Assembly (NCBI GenBank): GCA_000381565.1
Contig: KB906724.1
Span: forward strand, 3,467,663-3,531,662
DNA from: Oxalobacteraceae bacterium AB_14
GTDB taxonomy: Bacteria > Pseudomonadota > Gammaproteobacteria > Burkholderiales > Burkholderiaceae_D
Direction of reading: 5' to 3'
DNA: 64,000 bases
A model generated the notes under the pieces. The model made no database searches. It had not been told where the DNA came from and saw nothing but the letters and a program-made list of their open reading frames with translations. Of this stretch, positions 1 through 10,552 are shown one piece after another (position 1 is the first letter of the stretch; every line of letters starts with the position of its first letter). A program made the position numbers and the translations under genes.

Positions 1-1
1 G

Positions 2-637
<636 letters not shown>

Positions 638-647
638 ACGGGATCGC

Positions 648-1054
648 ATGATGGAAAACACGATGCAGAAGTATTTTCACTGGGGCGCCATCGGCAGCCT
701 GGCGACGCTGATTGTCTGGTGCGTGCTGTGGGAGATGGCGCTGGCGCCGCTGAAGCCGGGCGGCTCCTGGCTGGTGCTCAAGGCCCTGCCGCTGCTGCTG
801 CCGCTGTACGGCGTATGGAAGCGCGACATCTACACCCTGCAGTGGACCTCGATGATGATACTGCTGTACTTCACCGAGGGCGTGGTGCGCGGCTGGAGCG
901 ACAAGGGCACCCTGTCCGCATGGCTGGCCTGGGGCGAGGCGCTGATCGTCTGCATCTACTTCGTGTGCGCGGTGATGTATCTGCGGCCGTATAAAAAGGC
1001 GGCCAAGAAGCTGGCCAAGGAACTGCTGGACAAGGTCAAGGTCAACACCGTCAA

Positions 1055-1058
<4 letters not shown>
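648..1058 (+). CDS. DUF2069 inner-membrane protein
   Basis: Small predicted membrane protein of 136 residues with four hydrophobic segments and a Lys-rich C-terminus (KKAAKKLAKELLDK). It matches the DUF2069 pattern, a proteobacterial family without assigned biochemical function that often lies beside wrbA. I start it at the first of two adjacent ATG codons (648 or 651), just after wrbA, because any earlier start would overlap wrbA. Its TGA overlaps the ATG of the next gene, which suggests translational coupling. Confidence 0.85.
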
Positions 1059-2461
<1,403 letters not shown>

Positions 2462-2472
2462 TCGGCACTGTC

Positions 2473-2919
2473 ATGCATATCCATCTTCGCGTCCCTTGCG
2501 CTGCACTGCTGTGCGTCGCGACCCTGGCTGCACAGGCGCAGGGCGTCAACAAGTGCACCGTCGACGGCAAGGTCACTTATAGCGACATGCCTTGTCCTGC
2601 CAACGCGGCGTCCGCGGCCATACTGGCGGTGCCCTCCGCCCCGGCGCCCGACCCGGCAGCGGCGGACGACCTGGCGCGCCTGCGCAAGGAGGCGGCCAAA
2701 TTGGAAAAAGCCCGCCACCAGCGCGAGGACCAGGATGCCCGCGCCGCCGACAGGGCCGCGAAAGCCGCAGCCGTGCAGCGCAAACGCTGCGGCAAGCTCA
2801 AACTGAACAAACGATGGGCCGACGAAGAGGTGGCGCGCGCCACCCTTCCCAATCTCGATAACGCCAAACTGCGCGCCAAGCGTGCCGGCGACACCCTGGC
2901 GCTGGAGTGTCCCGAGTAA
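2473..2919 (+). CDS. Exported DUF4124-type protein
   Basis: Protein of 148 residues with an N-terminal signal peptide that appears to end near AQAQG. A short DUF4124 motif follows (KCTVDGKVTYSDMPC), then an Ala/Lys/Arg-rich helical stretch. DUF4124 proteins are periplasmic and uncharacterised. Function is unknown; a role in the envelope is the most that can be inferred. Its stop codon overlaps the ATG of the permease downstream (TAATG). Confidence 0.75.
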   Translation: MHIHLRVPCAALLCVATLAAQAQGVNKCTVDGKVTYSDMPCPANAASAAILAVPSAPAPDPAAADDLARLRKEAAKLEKARHQREDQDARAADRAAKAAAVQRKRCGKLKLNKRWADEEVARATLPNLDNAKLRAKRAGDTLALECPE

Positions 2920-5537
2920 TGTCCGAACCGATTTCCGCAGCATCACCAGCCGCCCCGGCGCCGATCCGGGACAAGGCGGCGATGGGCCGTTTATCGCGCT
3001 GGCTGTTGCTGGGCGAATGGCGCGCGCATCCGCTGCGCGCCTTGGTGGCGATAGCCGCGATTGCGGTCGGCATCTCGCTCGGCTTCGCCATCCACCTGAT
3101 CAACGCCGCGGCGTTCAACGAATTCTCGTCGGCCATCAAGGGCTTGTCCGGCGTGGCCGACGTCCAGGTGCGCGGCACCGAGCCGTTCTTCGACGAAGCC
3201 ATCTACCCCGTGCTGGCGCAGCGCGCCGGCGTTGCCGTGGCCTCGCCGGTGCTGGAGTTCGACGCCTCCGTGCCCGGCCAGCCGACCGCGCTGAAGATCC
3301 TCGGCATCGACGCCTTCCGCGCCAGCTTCATATCGTCCGACCTGATCGGCGTGCCCGCCGAAGACCACCCGGCCGACATCCTGGCCGACGACGCGCTATT
3401 CCTGTCTACGGCGGCGCAGGAATGGCTCAAGCCCGCCAAAGGCGCGCCGCTGACGCTGCAGGTGGGCGTCGGCGAGCTGAAACTGCGCGTGGCCGGCTCG
3501 CTGCAACGCGCCCGCGCCGGCCAGCGCATCGGCGTGATGGACCTGGGCGCGGCGCAGTGGCGCTTCGAAAAACTCGGCCAGTTGTCCCGCATCGACATCA
3601 AACTGCGCGACGGCGTCAATCGCGACGCCTTCAAGGCCGACCTGGAACAGCAACTGCAGCACGACTACCCCGGCCGCTTCCGCGTCAACCAGCCCAACGA
3701 CGAGGACCAGAACAGCCGCAACGATGGCATGAGCCGCGCCTACCGCGTCAACCTGACCGTGCTGGCGCTGGTCGCGTTGTTCACCGGCGCCTTCCTGGTG
3801 TTCTCCACCCAGGCCTTGTCGGTGATACGCCGCCGCAGCCAGTTCGCGCTGCTGCGCGTGCTGGGCATGGACCGCAAGCACCTGCTGCGCCAGATCCTGG
3901 TCGAAGGCCTGAGCCTGGGCGTGGCCGGATCGGCCATCGGCATCGCCGCCGGCTACGGCATGGCGGCGGCCGCGCTGCACTTCATGGGCGCCGATCTCGG
4001 CGCCGGCTTGTTCTCCGGCGTGCGGCCGCAGGTGCAGTTCACGCCGGTCGCGGCGACGATCTACTTCGCGCTCGGTGTCATCGTGGCCTTGCTGGGTTGC
4101 GCCGCGCCGGCGCTGGACGCGGCCCGCGCCAAGCCCGCCGTCGCGCTCAAGTCAGGCACCGAGGAAGCGGCGATGTCGCGGCTCTCGAAAGCCTGGCCGG
4201 CGCTCGCCTGCATCGCGCTGGCCGCGCTGCTGTCGCAGGCGCCGCCGGTTTTTGAGCTGCCCTTGTTCGGCTACCTGTCGATCGCGCTGCTGCTGGTCGG
4301 CGCCATCGCGCTGATGCCGCGCCTGGCCGCCATCGTGTTCCGCGCGGCGCACCGGCGCTGGAGCGCGGCCACCGCCGGCAAGCCAGGCGCCTCGCCGGTG
4401 GTCACGCTGACACTGTCGCGCCTTGCCAACGCGTCCAGCCAGGCCGGCATCGCGCTGGGCGGCGTGCTGTCGAGCTTCAGCCTGATGGTGGCGATGGCGA
4501 TCATGGTCGCCAGCTTCCGCGTCTCGCTGGACGACTGGCTGCAACACATCCTGCCGGCCGATATCTACGTCAGCACCACCAGCGGCGGCACCACCGCAGG
4601 GCTGCGCCCGCAGGAACAGGCCATCATCGCCGCGCTGCCGGGCGTGGCCAGCGCCGACTTCCTGCGCGTGCGCGGCATCTCGCTGGCAGCCGCCCGGCCG
4701 CCGGTCGCGCTGATGGCGCGTAACGTGGACCCGGCCGATCCCGGCAAGACCCTGGCCATCGTCGGCAATACCGTGCTGCCCGGCCCCGGCGCTCCGCCGC
4801 CGGTATGGATATCGGAAGCGATGGTCGATTTATACGGAATGAGCGTCGGCCAGCGCATCGAACTGCCCTTGAACGGCAAACTGCACGCCTTCCTGGTGGC
4901 CGGCGTATGGCGCGACTACGCCCGGCCCACCGGCTCGATCCAGATGCGCCTGAGCGACTACCGCGCCATCACCGGCGACCTGGACGCCAGCAACGCCGCG
5001 CTGTGGTTGAAGCCCGGCGCCAAGGCCGCCGCTACGGAGAGCGCCATGAAGCGCCTGCCGTTCGCCGCCGCGCTGTCGACCACCGCGCCGTCCGAGATCC
5101 GTGCGATGAGCATGAAGATCTTCGACCGCAGCTTCGCCATCACCTATCTGCTGGAGGCGATCGCCATCGTCATCGGCCTGTTCGGCGTGGCGGCCACCTT
5201 CTCGGCGCAGACGCTGGCGCGGGCCAAGGAGTTCGGCATGCTGCGCCACGTCGGCGTCACGCGCCGCCAGATCCTGGCGATACTGGCCATCGAAGGCGGC
5301 GCCTTGACGGGCCTGGGCATCGTCACCGGCTTCGCGCTGGGTTGGGTCATCAGCCTGATACTGGTTTTTGTGGTCAACCCGCAGTCCTTCCACTGGACCA
5401 TGCAGCTGCACCTGCCGTGGCCTCTGCTGGCCATCGTGGCGGGCCTGCTGCTGGCCGCCGCGGCGCTGACGGCGCTGCTGGCCGGCCGCCAATCGCTGTC
5501 GGGCGGGCCGATACGCGCAGTCAGGGAGGATTGGTGA
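2919..5537 (+). CDS. FtsX-type ABC permease with two FtsX domains
   Basis: Large inner-membrane protein of 872 residues. It has an N-terminal transmembrane helix, a periplasmic MacB-like domain and two FtsX blocks, one in the middle (near SVIRRRSQFALLRVLG) and one at the C-terminus (near AKEFGMLRHVGVTRRQI). Such permeases move lipoproteins or hydrophobic molecules out of the membrane using a LolD/MacB-like ATPase. No ATPase gene lies next to it, which is unusual. I choose the ATG at 2919, which overlaps the previous stop; a GTG at 2907 is possible. The lipocalin-like gene downstream is translationally coupled, as in Att-type transporters. Confidence 0.88.
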   Translation: MSEPISAASPAAPAPIRDKAAMGRLSRWLLLGEWRAHPLRALVAIAAIAVGISLGFAIHLINAAAFNEFSSAIKGLSGVADVQVRGTEPFFDEAIYPVLAQRAGVAVASPVLEFDASVPGQPTALKILGIDAFRASFISSDLIGVPAEDHPADILADDALFLSTAAQEWLKPAKGAPLTLQVGVGELKLRVAGSLQRARAGQRIGVMDLGAAQWRFEKLGQLSRIDIKLRDGVNRDAFKADLEQQLQHDYPGRFRVNQPNDEDQNSRNDGMSRAYRVNLTVLALVALFTGAFLVFSTQALSVIRRRSQFALLRVLGMDRKHLLRQILVEGLSLGVAGSAIGIAAGYGMAAAALHFMGADLGAGLFSGVRPQVQFTPVAATIYFALGVIVALLGCAAPALDAARAKPAVALKSGTEEAAMSRLSKAWPALACIALAALLSQAPPVFELPLFGYLSIALLLVGAIALMPRLAAIVFRAAHRRWSAATAGKPGASPVVTLTLSRLANASSQAGIALGGVLSSFSLMVAMAIMVASFRVSLDDWLQHILPADIYVSTTSGGTTAGLRPQEQAIIAALPGVASADFLRVRGISLAAARPPVALMARNVDPADPGKTLAIVGNTVLPGPGAPPPVWISEAMVDLYGMSVGQRIELPLNGKLHAFLVAGVWRDYARPTGSIQMRLSDYRAITGDLDASNAALWLKPGAKAAATESAMKRLPFAAALSTTAPSEIRAMSMKIFDRSFAITYLLEAIAIVIGLFGVAATFSAQTLARAKEFGMLRHVGVTRRQILAILAIEGGALTGLGIVTGFALGWVISLILVFVVNPQSFHWTMQLHLPWPLLAIVAGLLLAAAALTALLAGRQSLSGGPIRAVREDW

Positions 5538-6625
5538 TGAAGCATTTTGTACATCGTTGCGCAGCTGCGCTGACGCTATTGGCGGCGCTGTCCGCGCAGG
5601 CCGCCGCGCCGGTGTTCAAGGCGGTCGCGCCGCTGGCGCCCGGCGCCTCGCTGAATTTTCCAGCGGACTTCGGCGCCCATCCCGACTACAAAACCGAATG
5701 GTGGTACGTCACCGGCTGGCTGGACACGGCCGAAGGCAAACCGCTGGGCTTCCAGGTCACCTTCTTCCGCAGCGCCACCCAGCACGACCGCGCCAATCCC
5801 AGCCAGTTCGCGCCCAAGCAGCTGATCATCGGCCACGCGGCCGTCTCCGATCCTGCCAACGGCAAGCTGCTGCACGACCAGCGCAGCGCGCGCGAAGGCT
5901 TCGGCCTGTCCTATGTCAAGGTCGGCGGCACCGACGTCAAGCTCGAAGACTGGCGCATGACACGCGCCGCCGATGGCAGCTACCAGATCCACCTCGACGC
6001 CGCCAGCTTCAAGCTGGCGCTGAAACTGGCGCCGTCGCAGCCCGTGCTGCTCCAGGGCGACCGTGGTTATTCCCGCAAGGGCGCGCAGCTTTCCGACAGC
6101 AGCTACTACTACAGCGAGCCGCAGCTGACCACCACCGGCACCGTCACCAGCGCCGGCAAGGCGGTCGCCGTCACCGGCGCCGCCTGGCTCGATCACGAAT
6201 GGTCCACCCAGTATGTCGCCGCCGAAGCCGCCGGCTGGGACTGGATAGGCGCCAACCTCGCCGACGGCGGCGCGCTGATGGCTTTCCAGATGCGCAGCAA
6301 GACAGGTGCTAAACTATGGTCGCACGCGACATGGCGCGATGCTTCCGGTAAGATCACGCAGTTCTCGCCGGACCAGGTCAGCTTTACCCCGCAACGGCGG
6401 TGGCGTTCGCCCCGCACCAATGCCGAGTATCCCGTCGCGACCCAGCTCACCACCGGCAGCACCGTGTGGCAGGTCATCCCTTTGCAGGACGACCAGGAGC
6501 TGGACTCGCGCCGGTCCACCGGCGCGGTGTACTGGGAAGGCGCGGTTACACTGGAGCGTGACGGCAAACAGGCGGGCCGCGCCTACCTGGAGATGACCGG
6601 TTATGTCCGGCCGATAAAGTTTTAG
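5537..6625 (+). CDS. AttH-like lipocalin/carotenoid 1,2-hydratase family protein
   Basis: Protein of 362 residues with a cleavable signal peptide (ends near SAQAA) and two lipocalin-like halves of the AttH/CrtC family. Diagnostic segments are TEWWYVTGWL near residue 51 and AAWLDHEWST near residue 216. Homologues are periplasmic and are encoded beside FtsX permeases, where they are thought to bind the transported hydrophobic molecule. The ATG shares a base with the permease stop codon, supporting one operon. Hydratase activity is not implied. Confidence 0.85.
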   Translation: MKHFVHRCAAALTLLAALSAQAAAPVFKAVAPLAPGASLNFPADFGAHPDYKTEWWYVTGWLDTAEGKPLGFQVTFFRSATQHDRANPSQFAPKQLIIGHAAVSDPANGKLLHDQRSAREGFGLSYVKVGGTDVKLEDWRMTRAADGSYQIHLDAASFKLALKLAPSQPVLLQGDRGYSRKGAQLSDSSYYYSEPQLTTTGTVTSAGKAVAVTGAAWLDHEWSTQYVAAEAAGWDWIGANLADGGALMAFQMRSKTGAKLWSHATWRDASGKITQFSPDQVSFTPQRRWRSPRTNAEYPVATQLTTGSTVWQVIPLQDDQELDSRRSTGAVYWEGAVTLERDGKQAGRAYLEMTGYVRPIKF

Positions 6626-6703
6626 CAGCACCGAACAATTTAGCAAACAATTTAGTAACCTCTGAATCGTCAACAAAGAATACTTACAAACAGCAGCCAT
6701 ACG

Positions 6704-8539
6704 ATGACCAACAGCACCACCGCCAGCACCCAGTCCGCAGCAGCCCCCAACACAGCAAGGGAAGCCAGGAAAGGCAGTCTAGCCACCCTGCGCGGACTGA
6801 CGCCCTTCCTGCTGCCGTACAAACGCCAGTTCGTCCTGGCCGGCATCGCGCTGGTGGTCGCCGCCTGCTCCACGCTGGCGATACCGGCCGCCTTCAAGCA
6901 GATGATCGACCTGGGCTTCGGCGGCGCCGGCGACAAGAGCATCAGGCATGTCGACCTGGTGTTCCTGGCGCTGTTCGGCGTCGCCACCGTGCTGGCCCTG
7001 GCCACGGCGGCGCGCTTCTACACGGTCTCCTGGCTCGGCGAGCGCGTCACGGCCGACATCCGCAGCGCCGTCTACAAACACGTCGTCACGCAAAGCCCCG
7101 AATTTTTCGAGACCACCCAGACCGGCGAAGTCCTGTCCCGCATCACCACCGACACCACGCTGATCCAGGCGGTGGTGGGCACCAGCATCTCGATGGCGCT
7201 GCGCAACGTGCTGCTGTTCATCGGCGGCCTGGCGATGCTGTTCGTGACCAGCGCCAAGCTGTCGGCCATCATCATCGGCCTGCTGATCCTGACCGTGCTG
7301 CCGATCGTGATGTTCGGCCGCCGCGTGCGCAAGCTGTCGCGCGATTCGCAGGACCGCATCGCCGACGCCTCCGCCATGGCCGGCGAAATCCTCAACGCCA
7401 TGCCGACGGTGCAGGCGTTCACCCACGAGAAGATCGAATCGGACCGTTTCGGCGCATCGGTCGAAGGCGCGTTCGGCACCGCCATGCGCCGCATCCGCGC
7501 GCGCGCGCTGCTGACCATGATCGCCATCGTGCTGGTGTTCGGCACCATCGTGTTCGTGCTGTGGCTGGGCGCGCACGCTGTGCTCAACGGCGAGATGACC
7601 GGCGGCGACCTCGGACAATTCATCCTGTACGCGTCCATCGTGGCCGGCGCCATCGGCGCCCTGTCCGAAGTGATGGGCGAGGCGCAGCGCGCCGCCGGCG
7701 CCACCGAGCGCCTGCTGGAGCTGATGTCGGTCAAGTCCAACATCCAGTCGCCGGCCATGCCGCTGGCGCTGCCGCCGCGCGCCGCCAACGGCGCGGCCCT
7801 GAGCCTGCAGGACGTCTCGTTCAGCTACCCTTCGCGCCCCGACACGGCGGCGCTGGGCCATCTGTCGCTCGACATCAAGCCGGGTGAGACGGTGGCCGTG
7901 GTCGGCCCTTCCGGCGCCGGCAAGACCACGCTGTTCCAGCTGTTCCTGCGCTTCTACGATCCACAGAGCGGCAGCATCAAGCTCGATGGCGTCGACATCA
8001 CCCAGCTCGAACTGCACGCGCTGCGCGACGCCATCGGCATCGTGCCGCAGGATACGGTGATCTTCTCTGCCGACGCGATGGAAAACATCCGCTACGGCCG
8101 CATCGGCGCCACCGACGAGGAAGTGATCCAGGCCGCCAAGCTGGCCGCCGCCCACGAGTTCATCGAGCGCCTGCCGCAGGGTTACCAGTCCTTCCTGGGC
8201 GAGCGCGGCGTGCGCCTGTCCGGCGGCCAGCGCCAGCGCATCGCGATCGCGCGCGCGCTGCTGAAAAACCCGCCGCTGCTGCTGCTCGACGAAGCCACCA
8301 GCGCGCTGGACGCGGAATCCGAACGCCTGGTGCAGAAGGCGCTGGAGGCGGCGATGGTGGGACGCACCACCGTCATCATCGCGCACCGCCTGGCGACCGT
8401 GCAGCGCGCCGACCGCATCATCGTGATGGAGGATGGCCGCATCGTCGAAACCGGCACCCACGCATCGCTGGTGGCGCTGGGCGGCATCTACGCCAACCTG
8501 GCGGCGCTGCAGTTCCACCACGTCCACGTGGAACATTAA
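6704..8539 (+). CDS. MsbA-like ABC exporter (fused membrane and ATPase domains)
   Basis: Half-transporter of 611 residues with an N-terminal six-helix exporter domain and a C-terminal ATPase. The ATPase has Walker A GPSGAGKTT, signature LSGGQRQR, Walker [13 protein letters not shown] and the switch histidine in IIAHRL. It should work as a homodimer in the inner membrane. The family includes lipid A flippases and multidrug exporters, and the substrate cannot be told from sequence. The start was taken at the ATG that leaves a hydrophilic Ser/Thr/Ala tail before the first helix. Confidence 0.9.
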   Translation: MTNSTTASTQSAAAPNTAREARKGSLATLRGLTPFLLPYKRQFVLAGIALVVAACSTLAIPAAFKQMIDLGFGGAGDKSIRHVDLVFLALFGVATVLALATAARFYTVSWLGERVTADIRSAVYKHVVTQSPEFFETTQTGEVLSRITTDTTLIQAVVGTSISMALRNVLLFIGGLAMLFVTSAKLSAIIIGLLILTVLPIVMFGRRVRKLSRDSQDRIADASAMAGEILNAMPTVQAFTHEKIESDRFGASVEGAFGTAMRRIRARALLTMIAIVLVFGTIVFVLWLGAHAVLNGEMTGGDLGQFILYASIVAGAIGALSEVMGEAQRAAGATERLLELMSVKSNIQSPAMPLALPPRAANGAALSLQDVSFSYPSRPDTAALGHLSLDIKPGETVAVVGPSGAGKTTLFQLFLRFYDPQSGSIKLDGVDITQLELHALRDAIGIVPQDTVIFSADAMENIRYGRIGATDEEVIQAAKLAAAHEFIERLPQGYQSFLGERGVRLSGGQRQRIAIARALLKNPPLLLLDEATSALDAESERLVQKALEAAMVGRTTVIIAHRLATVQRADRIIVMEDGRIVETGTHASLVALGGIYANLAALQFHHVHVEH

Positions 8540-8605
8540 TCAATTCATAAGCACAGCCGGCGCCGCCGGCCTTAGCATGCGTTATCTTATTTTCAAGGGC
8601 GCGCC

Positions 8606-9379
8606 ATGCTGTACAAACTTCTGTTCAACATCGAACGGGTAGCGCGGGACTACATGATCGTGGTCGCCGTGTTCGGCGCACTGTGGCTGTGGTGGCGCTA
8701 CCGGCCCGGCGGCCGGCAGCGCCTGCAAGCGAAACCGATCGGGGTGCCGCAGGTCCGACGCGAAGTCCTGACCTCCATCCTCAGCATCATCGTGATTGGC
8801 AGTGTCATGCCGGTGGCCTTTGCCTTGGGCCTCGGCCGGCATACCCACTTCTACCAAAGCGTGCACGCCTATGGGCGCGGATGGGGCTTTATCGCCCTGA
8901 TGGTCGTCCTGATGATGGTGATCCAGGACACCTGGTTCTACTGGACGCACCGGCTGATGCACCACCGCCGCCTGTTCCGCTGGGCGCACCGCACCCATCA
9001 CATCTCCACCAACACCGGCCCCTGGTCCACCTACTCGATCAGCCCACTGGAAGCGGTGATCGACAGCTGCGGCAGCATCGTCATATTGCTGGTGTTGCCG
9101 GTCACCTTCTGGTCGCTGATCATCTTCACGTGGATTAATACGGCCTACGCGGTGTACACGCACCTGGGCTACGAGCTGTATCCGCGCGCACTGTCGAAGC
9201 ACTGGCTGGGCCGCTGGATCAACACTTCCACCGCCCACAACACCCACCATGCGCGGGGCCGGTACAACTATAGCTGGTACTTCCTGTTCTGGGACAGGAT
9301 GATGGGCACCCTGTCGCCGGACTACGACGAACATTATCGCAAAGCCGGTTTTTCAGCCCCCGAGCCAAAAAGCCGGTAA
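8606..9379 (+). CDS. Sterol desaturase / fatty acid hydroxylase family protein
   Basis: Integral membrane protein of 257 residues with the di-iron histidine boxes of the family: HRLMHH, HRTHH and HNTHH. These bind two irons and use oxygen to hydroxylate or desaturate a lipid. Several hydrophobic segments flank the boxes. The substrate is unknown; bacterial members act on fatty acids, ornithine lipids or carotenoids. Spacing to the exporter is 66 bases and contains a GC hairpin without a T tract. Twenty-four bases separate it from the next gene. Confidence 0.88.
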   Translation: MLYKLLFNIERVARDYMIVVAVFGALWLWWRYRPGGRQRLQAKPIGVPQVRREVLTSILSIIVIGSVMPVAFALGLGRHTHFYQSVHAYGRGWGFIALMVVLMMVIQDTWFYWTHRLMHHRRLFRWAHRTHHISTNTGPWSTYSISPLEAVIDSCGSIVILLVLPVTFWSLIIFTWINTAYAVYTHLGYELYPRALSKHWLGRWINTSTAHNTHHARGRYNYSWYFLFWDRMMGTLSPDYDEHYRKAGFSAPEPKSR

Positions 9380-9403
9380 CATTCTCCCTTTCAGGAGAAC
9401 GCC

Positions 9404-10489
9404 TTGACCGACGCCGAACTGCGCCTCAGCTGCGCCACCCACCTTCCCGGCCACCGCCAGCCATCGCCCGCGCAGCAGTTCGCGGCGATGTCCGCATGGT
9501 GCGAGGCCAACGGCGTGGCGCACGACACCTATGGCAACGGCGCGCTGATCCAGGATTTCGAGCGGAAGGTCGCCGCGTTGCTGGGCTTTGAATCGGCATT
9601 GTTCTGCATTTCCGGCACGATGGCCCAGGCCACCGCGCTGCGCATCGCCTGCTCGGAGCGCGGCAGCCGGCTGGTGGCGCTGCATCCGACCTCGCATATC
9701 CTGCGCCACGAACGCGGCAACCACCAGCTGTTCGACCATTTCCAGGCCCTGCAGATCGGCGATCAGCACCGACCATGGACGCTGGACGAACTGAAAGGCG
9801 TCCCGGACAAGCTGGGCGCGGCCACGCTGGAGCTGCCGATGCGCGAGATCGGCGGACTATGCCCGGCCTGGGACGATCTGGCGGACATCAAGACCTACTG
9901 CCGCGAGCAGGCTATCCACCTGCACCTGGACGGTGCGCGCCTGTTCGAAACCGCCGCCGCATATGGCCGTCCGGCCGGCGAGATCGCGGCCGGCTTCGAC
10001 TCGGTCTACATCTCGATGTACAAGGGCATAGGCGGCATGGGCGGCGCCATGCTGCTGGGGAGAGAACCGTTCATCGCCAAGGCGCAGGAATGGTTCCGCC
10101 GCCAGGGCGGCAATGTCTACCAGCGCACGCCCTACGTGGTGGCCGCGGCGATGCAGTTCGACGCCCGGATGGCGGCGATGCCGAAATACTTCCGCCGCAC
10201 CGAGTGGCTGTACGAGGTGCTGCGCGACTATCCCCAATTCACGCCCAACCCCGCCCGTCCGCAAGCGAGCATGCTGCACCTGCACCTGCCGGTCAGCCGC
10301 GAGCGCGCCAACGAGATCCGCAACCGCATCGCCGAGCAGCATGGCGTGTGGCTGTTCAACGCCGCCAGCCACGCCGCGCTGCCCGGCCGCAGCTCGGTGG
10401 AGCTGTATATCGGCGACAACCTGCTCAACCTGCCGGACCAGCGGGTACGCGAGATCCTGACCCTGTGGTCGGACGCGCTGTCCAACTAA
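9404..10489 (+). CDS. Low-specificity threonine aldolase / beta-eliminating lyase family
   Basis: PLP enzyme of 361 residues in the aspartate-aminotransferase fold group that includes L-threonine aldolase (threonine to glycine plus acetaldehyde). The N-terminal part carries the family pattern YGNGALIQDFERKVAALLG. The cofactor lysine is expected in SMYKGIGGMGG, and LHLDGARLFE supplies the pyridine-binding aspartate. The start is a TTG preceded by a good AGGAG ribosome-binding site. Exact substrate is uncertain; related genes are also annotated as beta-eliminating lyases. Confidence 0.82.
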   Translation: MTDAELRLSCATHLPGHRQPSPAQQFAAMSAWCEANGVAHDTYGNGALIQDFERKVAALLGFESALFCISGTMAQATALRIACSERGSRLVALHPTSHILRHERGNHQLFDHFQALQIGDQHRPWTLDELKGVPDKLGAATLELPMREIGGLCPAWDDLADIKTYCREQAIHLHLDGARLFETAAAYGRPAGEIAAGFDSVYISMYKGIGGMGGAMLLGREPFIAKAQEWFRRQGGNVYQRTPYVVAAAMQFDARMAAMPKYFRRTEWLYEVLRDYPQFTPNPARPQASMLHLHLPVSRERANEIRNRIAEQHGVWLFNAASHAALPGRSSVELYIGDNLLNLPDQRVREILTLWSDALSN

Positions 10490-10552
10490 TTCCTGCACAA
10501 GCCGGTGCAACCGGCTACACTGCGCCCTCTTTTCGTTTTACGGCATAACACC

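Noticed and set aside
6779..8536. 585-residue minus-strand open frame opposite the MsbA-like exporter
   Set aside because: It is the antisense shadow of a strongly supported ABC exporter; its composition (His, Gln, Asp, Arg rich) is typical of GC-rich shadow frames.
8556..8570. GCCGGC hairpin after the exporter as a terminator
   Set aside because: No T tract follows; stem of six base pairs only.
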